Shown here: positions 38,920 to 42,674 of the stretch, piece by piece
How the letters are laid out: every line of letters starts with the position of its first letter
Numbering within the stretch: position 1 is the stretch's first letter
Source: a virus
Strand: one strand, 5' to 3'
Virus record (IMG/VR): IMGVR_UViG_3300024518_002133
Coordinates: 1 to 42,674 of that record
Length of the DNA stretch: 42,674 bases
Position numbers and translations under genes: made by a program
Notes under the pieces: model-generated
Seen by the model: the letters and a program-made list of their open reading frames with translations, nothing else
Databases searched by the model: none
Told to the model about the DNA's origin: nothing

Positions 38920-40630
38920 TGATAAAGAATATGTAATTACAACATGGAATGGGGAACAATTGGGTACTATACTCACTCTAGACACTGAGACAGAAGTAGT
39001 TCCTTTTACCCAAACTCCTAGAGTTGTTACTATTCAAGCCTACTCAGGCAAAACCAATGAGGTTTTCTATATTCCTTTAGATAAGTTACGGTTGTTTCTC
39101 GACATCCATAAAACAGCCACATTTATTTTCCATAATTTCGCTTTTGATAACGATGTTTTATGTAAATTCTTAGAAACACCTCACTATTTCCACGATAAGA
39201 TTGAAGCTAACAAGATTCATGATACTAATTTGCTCTATAAGTTATTGCATTTAGGTAAAATAGGGTTTGTTCCCTTTAAGTCAAATCTAGGACTACTATC
39301 TGAAAAGTATCTGGGAGTTAAGTTAGATAAAGATGGTGAAGATCGTATGGGATTTGGACCATACCTTGGTAAGACAATAGAATCTATGCCACAATCCCTA
39401 TTAGAATATGGTGCTGGTGATGTTATCGCTACTCATCAAATCTATTTTATCCTAATGAATATGATCACCAATATAGACAAATATCAGACACTATTGTCTC
39501 ATACAATACAGTTAAAAGGCAGTGTTGCTTTGAACCACATATATAAAAATGGTATTGGGTTTGATCTGATAGCTCGTGATAAGTGGGTAAAAGATCTAGA
39601 TGTAAAGATGGATGTACAACGTGATATTCTGGCATCCTATGGCTGGGTTAGAGGTGTAAAGGGCTTAAAAGCCAGGTATGAGAGTATTATGGATCTTATG
39701 GGTTTATCATCATCTTTACCTAGAACAAAAGATGGTGACCTATCTAGTAAGTCAGATGACCTAGCTATTTATAAAGATAACCCATTTGTTGGAGCTTATC
39801 TAGAATTCCAAACTTTAGAAAAAGCCTCAAGCTTTGTCAGAGATATTACTAATGCAGTGATACATCCACGATATAACACTATATTAAATACTGGGAGAAC
39901 AAGTTGCAGTAAACCAAACTTTCAACAATTACCACGACTTGGTGGTATTAGAGAGATGTTTATTCCACAGTCGTCAGATAATACATTTATTATAACAGAC
40001 TATTCTACACTAGAACTCGCTACATTGGCTCAAGTTATGTATAACGATTACGGTGAGTCAGTTATGAAAGATCAGATTAATGATGGAGTTGACCTTCATA
40101 AGTTTTACGCATCAGTTATGAATGGTTGTGATGTAGATCAAGTTACTAAGAAACAAAGACAAGAAGCTAAGGCAGCGAATTTTGGCTTTCCAGGTGGTTT
40201 AGGTACTACTACATTCCGACAATTTGCAGCTGGTTATGGATTAACAATCAGTGAAGCTGAAGCTCAAAATATGAAAAGGGCATGGCATGATGCTTTCCCA
40301 GAAACAAAAGAATACTTATCAGGAGAACAGAGTTATGTTTACACGCTTACTGGTCGTAGGAGAGGAAATACTACTTTTTGTGCTGAGAAAAACACCCCTT
40401 TTCAAGGTCTTGCTGCTGATGGTGCAAAGCTTGCGCTATATAACTTGGATCGAGCAGGATTCAAAATCGTTGGATTTGTACATGACGAAATTATATGTGA
40501 GGTTAACAAAGAAGAAGCTAATAAGAGATTACAAGAACAAGAGAAAATAATGATTGACTCGATGGTATCAGTGGTACCAGATGTTAAGATTACTGTAGAG
40601 TCATGTATTTCAGATACATATACTAAATAG
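38909..40630 (+). CDS. DNA polymerase, family A (573 aa)
   Basis: Replicative polymerase with proofreading. The exonuclease has TLDTETE (D25, E27), FHNFAFDNDVL (D80) and YGAGDVIATH (D171). The polymerase has TGRTSCSKPNFQQLPR (328-343), motif A TDYSTLELATLA (D364), motif B RQEAKAANFGFPGGLG (K421) and motif C GFVHDEIICEV (H525, D526, E527). Motif B's GFPGGLG in place of the usual Tyr-Gly segment is also known in other phage polymerases. It is shorter than T7 polymerase (704 aa) and lacks a visible thioredoxin-binding insertion. Ribosome site GGAG; it begins inside the previous gene's end. Confidence 0.93.
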   Translation: MIFNDKEYVITTWNGEQLGTILTLDTETEVVPFTQTPRVVTIQAYSGKTNEVFYIPLDKLRLFLDIHKTATFIFHNFAFDNDVLCKFLETPHYFHDKIEANKIHDTNLLYKLLHLGKIGFVPFKSNLGLLSEKYLGVKLDKDGEDRMGFGPYLGKTIESMPQSLLEYGAGDVIATHQIYFILMNMITNIDKYQTLLSHTIQLKGSVALNHIYKNGIGFDLIARDKWVKDLDVKMDVQRDILASYGWVRGVKGLKARYESIMDLMGLSSSLPRTKDGDLSSKSDDLAIYKDNPFVGAYLEFQTLEKASSFVRDITNAVIHPRYNTILNTGRTSCSKPNFQQLPRLGGIREMFIPQSSDNTFIITDYSTLELATLAQVMYNDYGESVMKDQINDGVDLHKFYASVMNGCDVDQVTKKQRQEAKAANFGFPGGLGTTTFRQFAAGYGLTISEAEAQNMKRAWHDAFPETKEYLSGEQSYVYTLTGRRRGNTTFCAEKNTPFQGLAADGAKLALYNLDRAGFKIVGFVHDEIICEVNKEEANKRLQEQEKIMIDSMVSVVPDVKITVESCISDTYTK

Positions 40631-40640
40631 GAGTTTTATT

Positions 40641-40781
40641 ATGAATACATTATTATTTACAATAATTATGTCATTAAGACAAGATGAATTAACACCTTTA
40701 ATAGTCAGATTGATGAGTATTTCATTAGTAGCTTTAATGGATTTAAGTTTTGCTTATTTTATAGTAAAGGCAGTGTCATGA
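40641..40781 (+). CDS. Small membrane protein (46 aa)
   Basis: AGGAG site upstream. Two hydrophobic segments (MNTLLFTIIMSL-type, then LIVRLMSISLVALMDLSFAY) separated by a polar RQDE stretch. TGA overlaps the next ATG. Function unknown. Confidence 0.6.
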   Translation: MNTLLFTIIMSLRQDELTPLIVRLMSISLVALMDLSFAYFIVKAVS

Positions 40782-40891
40782 AATATACTAATCAAGAGTT
40801 AATTGACATGTTTAGAGAACAAACAACTTATATTAAGTTTGGAGAATTTATTTCGGCACTTCAAGAAAAGGAGAGGGAAAATGACTCCTAA
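40778..40891 (+). CDS. Very small hypothetical protein (37 aa)
   Basis: ATGA-coupled start; product MKYTNQELIDMFREQTTYIK with a charged end. It overlaps the next gene by 11 nt. Support rests on coupling only. Confidence 0.48.
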   Translation: MKYTNQELIDMFREQTTYIKFGEFISALQEKERENDS

Positions 40892-41120
40892 ATATGAGAT
40901 ACACGATTTGGTTGTTTATAATGATAAGGGAACCATCGTCCCAGCTTTCATAACCTATATAAATATCAATGTTATGATGTATGATACAGTAGTTATGTAT
41001 AGTTTGTCAACTGGTGAATGTATTGAAGAAAGTGATTTACTAAGAGTAGTTGATAAAGAATATATAAATCAATTACTTAATAAAGAAAAGTTTGTGGAGG
41101 TTGATTTTGAAAAGTTATGA
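40881..41120 (+). CDS. SH3-like hypothetical protein (79 aa)
   Basis: ATG 40881 follows AGGAGAGGG, better than the earlier start at 40803. A beta-rich N-terminal part (YEIHDLVVYNDKGTIVPAFI) and an acidic helical C-terminus (YINQLLNKEKFVEVDFEKL). Resembles small SH3/KOW-like phage proteins. Unknown. Confidence 0.6.
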   Translation: MTPKYEIHDLVVYNDKGTIVPAFITYININVMMYDTVVMYSLSTGECIEESDLLRVVDKEYINQLLNKEKFVEVDFEKL

Positions 41121-41184
41121 TTTAGCTTTATATTTAATAATTATTATAGCAGTGAGACTTTTATTAGAACATTTAACATTTTAA
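41107..41184 (+). CDS. Tiny membrane peptide with TTG start (25 aa)
   Basis: TTG 41107 follows GGAGG by 6 nt; product MKSYDLALYLIIIIAVRLLL, then EHLTF. It overlaps the previous gene by 14 nt and ends 9 nt before the next ATG. A single span of ~15 residues. Tentative. Confidence 0.4.
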   Translation: MKSYDLALYLIIIIAVRLLLEHLTF

Positions 41185-41193
41185 GGAGTTACC

Positions 41194-41772
41194 ATGAGAA
41201 AGATTAAACTAACACCTCTTGATAGAAAGAAAGCTGAAGCCTTTGCTGATGCTAGATGTGGTGAAGACCAATCACTTTATGAATTCCGAGGTGGTTTTAA
41301 ACGTGAAGATATTCTTTGTGGTGCTCTAGGTGAATTAGCAGTATATAAGTTATTGAAATCTATTGGTCTTAAAACTAATAAACCTGACTTCACAATACAT
41401 GAAAAAGGGCAAAAGTCTCACGATGCTGATCTTCATGATGGTTTTAATCATTTCCATGTTAAATGTCAAACCATGAGAAGTGCTAAGAAGTACGGAGAAT
41501 CCTGGTTAATGCAACGTAGAGATCCTATTGTACAAAATCCTCAACAATACAACTACATAGTGCCGTGTGTTGCTGATTTAATTAACAATGAGGTTAAGAT
41601 TTACGGATTATTTCATGTTCCAAGTGTCCATAAATATGATTGTTTCTCCGAATGTAAGGTTTGGTCATTTAGGAAGTATAAGGTAGCGATATATAACGAG
41701 ACTTTACAAGAGCTGTCAAATAGTATAAAATGGGGATTCCTGAAAAGAAAATTAAAGGAGAAATTTGCATGA
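41194..41772 (+). CDS. PD-(D/E)XK nuclease candidate (192 aa)
   Basis: The N-terminal helix with GALGELAVYKLLKSIG (E47) and PDFTIHE (D65), then DADL (D77, D79) and HFHVKCQ (H88-V-K90), resembles the alpha-beta core of PD-(D/E)XK nucleases, with HVK in the (D/E)XK place. The rest has VPCVADLINNEVKIYGLFHV and a basic end. Exact family and activity uncertain. It ends 4 nt past the next start (41769). AAGGAG site. Confidence 0.62.
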   Translation: MRKIKLTPLDRKKAEAFADARCGEDQSLYEFRGGFKREDILCGALGELAVYKLLKSIGLKTNKPDFTIHEKGQKSHDADLHDGFNHFHVKCQTMRSAKKYGESWLMQRRDPIVQNPQQYNYIVPCVADLINNEVKIYGLFHVPSVHKYDCFSECKVWSFRKYKVAIYNETLQELSNSIKWGFLKRKLKEKFA

Positions 41773-41990
41773 AACGAAGTGATATGATAGATAGGTTGTG
41801 TGAAGTTGAATCTCTCTTAGAGGACTTTAATACTCCCTTCTTTGAAAAAGCTGTAGCAATACTTCTAATATTTGAAGAAGCAGGTTTCCTACCACCAGCA
41901 AAATCAAGGGTATATCTATTAAAGAATCCTGCTGAAGCCGCTGCCCTGGTTGAAGTATTAAAGCAACATGATTGGGAGGATGAGCAATGA
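41769..41990 (+). CDS. MKRSEM family small protein, copy 3 (73 aa)
   Basis: It starts MKRSDMIDRLCEVESLLEDF and has FEEAGFLPPAKSRVYLL, the same frame as the copies at 29932 and 34788. I chose ATG 41769 (AAGGAG upstream) because it gives the family N-terminus. The tail is acidic. Role unknown. Confidence 0.72.
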   Translation: MKRSDMIDRLCEVESLLEDFNTPFFEKAVAILLIFEEAGFLPPAKSRVYLLKNPAEAAALVEVLKQHDWEDEQ

Positions 41991-42397
41991 TTGATGATAT
42001 TATGGAAGAATATGATGAAGCTTTGACTGAATTAGCTAAAACTGACACTCAAGCTAAAAGATTTAATGCAGGTAAAGCAGAAATAAGCCAGGTACCGACA
42101 TCCTTAATTAAGGCAACTGCTGAAGTTATGATGTTCGGTGCAACTAAATATGGTAAGAATAATTGGAAGAAAGGTATGCCATTAACCAGTATTTATGATT
42201 CATTACAACGACATCTCATGGCATGGCTGGATGGTGAAAACCTAGATTCGGAATCAGGGCTTAATCACCTTGGACATGCGGCATGTAATTTAGCATTTCT
42301 TATTGAGATAAGTAAAGATCCTAAATGGGATGATAGAGATAAGGCACAACAAAGAGCTATGTTAGAGAAGATACAAGAACTAGGAGATCCGACATGA
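41987..42397 (+). CDS. dATP/dGTP pyrophosphohydrolase-like protein (136 aa)
   Basis: Residues ~25-110 contain FNAGKAEISQVPTSLIKATA, MMFGATKYGKNNWKKGMPL, LQRHLMAWLDGENLDSESGL and NHLGHAACNLAFLIE, the pattern of the phage dATP/dGTP diphosphohydrolase N-terminal family (DUF5664), related in role to MazG-type enzymes. It would hydrolyse dNTPs and alter host nucleotide pools. ATGA overlaps its neighbours. No purine-modification enzyme (PurZ) was found, so a base-Z genome is not supported. Confidence 0.84.
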   Translation: MIDDIMEEYDEALTELAKTDTQAKRFNAGKAEISQVPTSLIKATAEVMMFGATKYGKNNWKKGMPLTSIYDSLQRHLMAWLDGENLDSESGLNHLGHAACNLAFLIEISKDPKWDDRDKAQQRAMLEKIQELGDPT

Positions 42398-42674
42398 TTG
42401 GACCAATATTATCAATTATAAACAAATTCATACCAGATAAAGATGCTGCAGCTAAGGCTGCTGTTGCACTAGAAACTGAAATGACTAAACAGATGTCATT
42501 GAAAGCCAGTGTAGTTAATGCTGAAATATCTAATGGCTCCGGTAAATGGAGACCTAGAGCAATGAATATATTTCTTGCAATGCTTTGTATTCATTACGCT
42601 TTGTATGATATAGCACCATGGATAATAACAGTATTTGAAATTAATGTATGGATACCTCAAGACCCTGGTTTTAC
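42394..42674 (+). CDS. 3TM holin, N-terminal part (continues at base 1)
   Basis: ATG 42394, with TAGGAG upstream (42380-42385), opens MIGPILSIINKFIPDKDAAA and a helical region with AVALETEMTKQMSLKASVVN. The frame runs off the window end but is identical in sequence to positions 1-253, so the whole protein of 123 residues is recovered (42394-42512 + 1-253). Likely a 3TM holin (family known from gene-transfer agents). It begins 4 nt inside the pyrophosphohydrolase gene. Confidence 0.8.
   Translation, partial: MIGPILSIINKFIPDKDAAAKAAVALETEMTKQMSLKASVVNAEISNGSGKWRPRAMNIFLAMLCIHYALYDIAPWIITVFEINVWIPQDPGF
42513..42674. repeat. Terminal direct repeat, right copy
   Basis: Right copy of the 162-bp repeat at 1-162, with A42639 and T42669 in place of G127 and A157, both synonymous in the holin gene. 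Confidence 0.93.

Noticed and set aside
41987-42397. Z-genome (2-aminoadenine) phage
   Set aside because: No PurZ, DatZ or DpoZ genes were found, and the polymerase is an ordinary family A type.
1-42674. Temperate phage
   Set aside because: No integrase, excisionase, att-like repeat or repressor was found; the Fis-like HTH alone is not evidence.

Overview
The window is essentially one complete, AT-rich tailed-phage genome (class Caudoviricetes). The first 162 bases recur at the right-hand end (42513-42674, two mismatches), and one holin gene reads straight across the join, so the unit length is about 42.5 kb and the map is circularly permuted or terminally redundant. The virion genes (short-tail-type adaptor and nozzle, ejection-type proteins, P22-like portal, HK97-fold-like capsid; no tape measure, sheath or baseplate genes) point to a podovirus. 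I see no integrase, repressor or phage RNA polymerase, so it looks strictly lytic and dependent on host RNA polymerase. This fits several near-consensus sigma70-type promoters. The host is probably Gram-negative: there are lipobox lipoproteins, an exported M15 endolysin and a 3TM holin. A small protein resembling the DNA-binding domain of PHA/PHB-accumulation regulators hints at a proteobacterial or Bdellovibrionota-like host, but this is weak evidence.

Layout. (1) 28325-42674, continuing to 1-3134, is on the plus strand. It starts with an accessory early region of very small genes (29152-33815: membrane peptides, lipoproteins, zinc-ribbon-like and HTH proteins). The replication module follows (33808-40630: Prim-Pol primase, AAA+/DUF3987-like ATPase, Endonuclease VII, RecE-like exonuclease, DUF669-like ssDNA-binding candidate, family A DNA polymerase). 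Then come a candidate PD-(D/E)XK nuclease, a dNTP pyrophosphohydrolase and a lysis segment (holin at the join, M15 endolysin at 2685). (2) 27420-3131 is on the minus strand. The packaging operon (small terminase, exported trypsin-like protease, large terminase) comes first. A strong promoter at 23664-23692 then drives portal, scaffold and capsid, with a terminator after capsid, followed by decoration/appendage proteins, tail fibre, adaptor, nozzle, a Hint-domain protein, a GNAT acetyltransferase and two large ejection-type proteins. (3) 27421-28324 is a ~900-bp divergent intergenic region with G-runs, repeats and hairpins, the best candidate for an origin/control region. The two arms converge at 3131-3134, where opposing stop codons share one CTAG.

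The most notable features are a tandem array of five related beta-rich virion proteins (14613-17448), a Hint (hedgehog/intein-type) domain on a virion protein whose tail overlaps an acetyltransferase gene by 140 bp, a secreted trypsin-like protease inside the terminase operon, a phage-borne PhaR-type DNA-binding domain, and a three-member family of small 'MKRSEM...LPP' proteins scattered among plus-strand genes. Functions were assigned by reading motifs by eye; no database search was possible.
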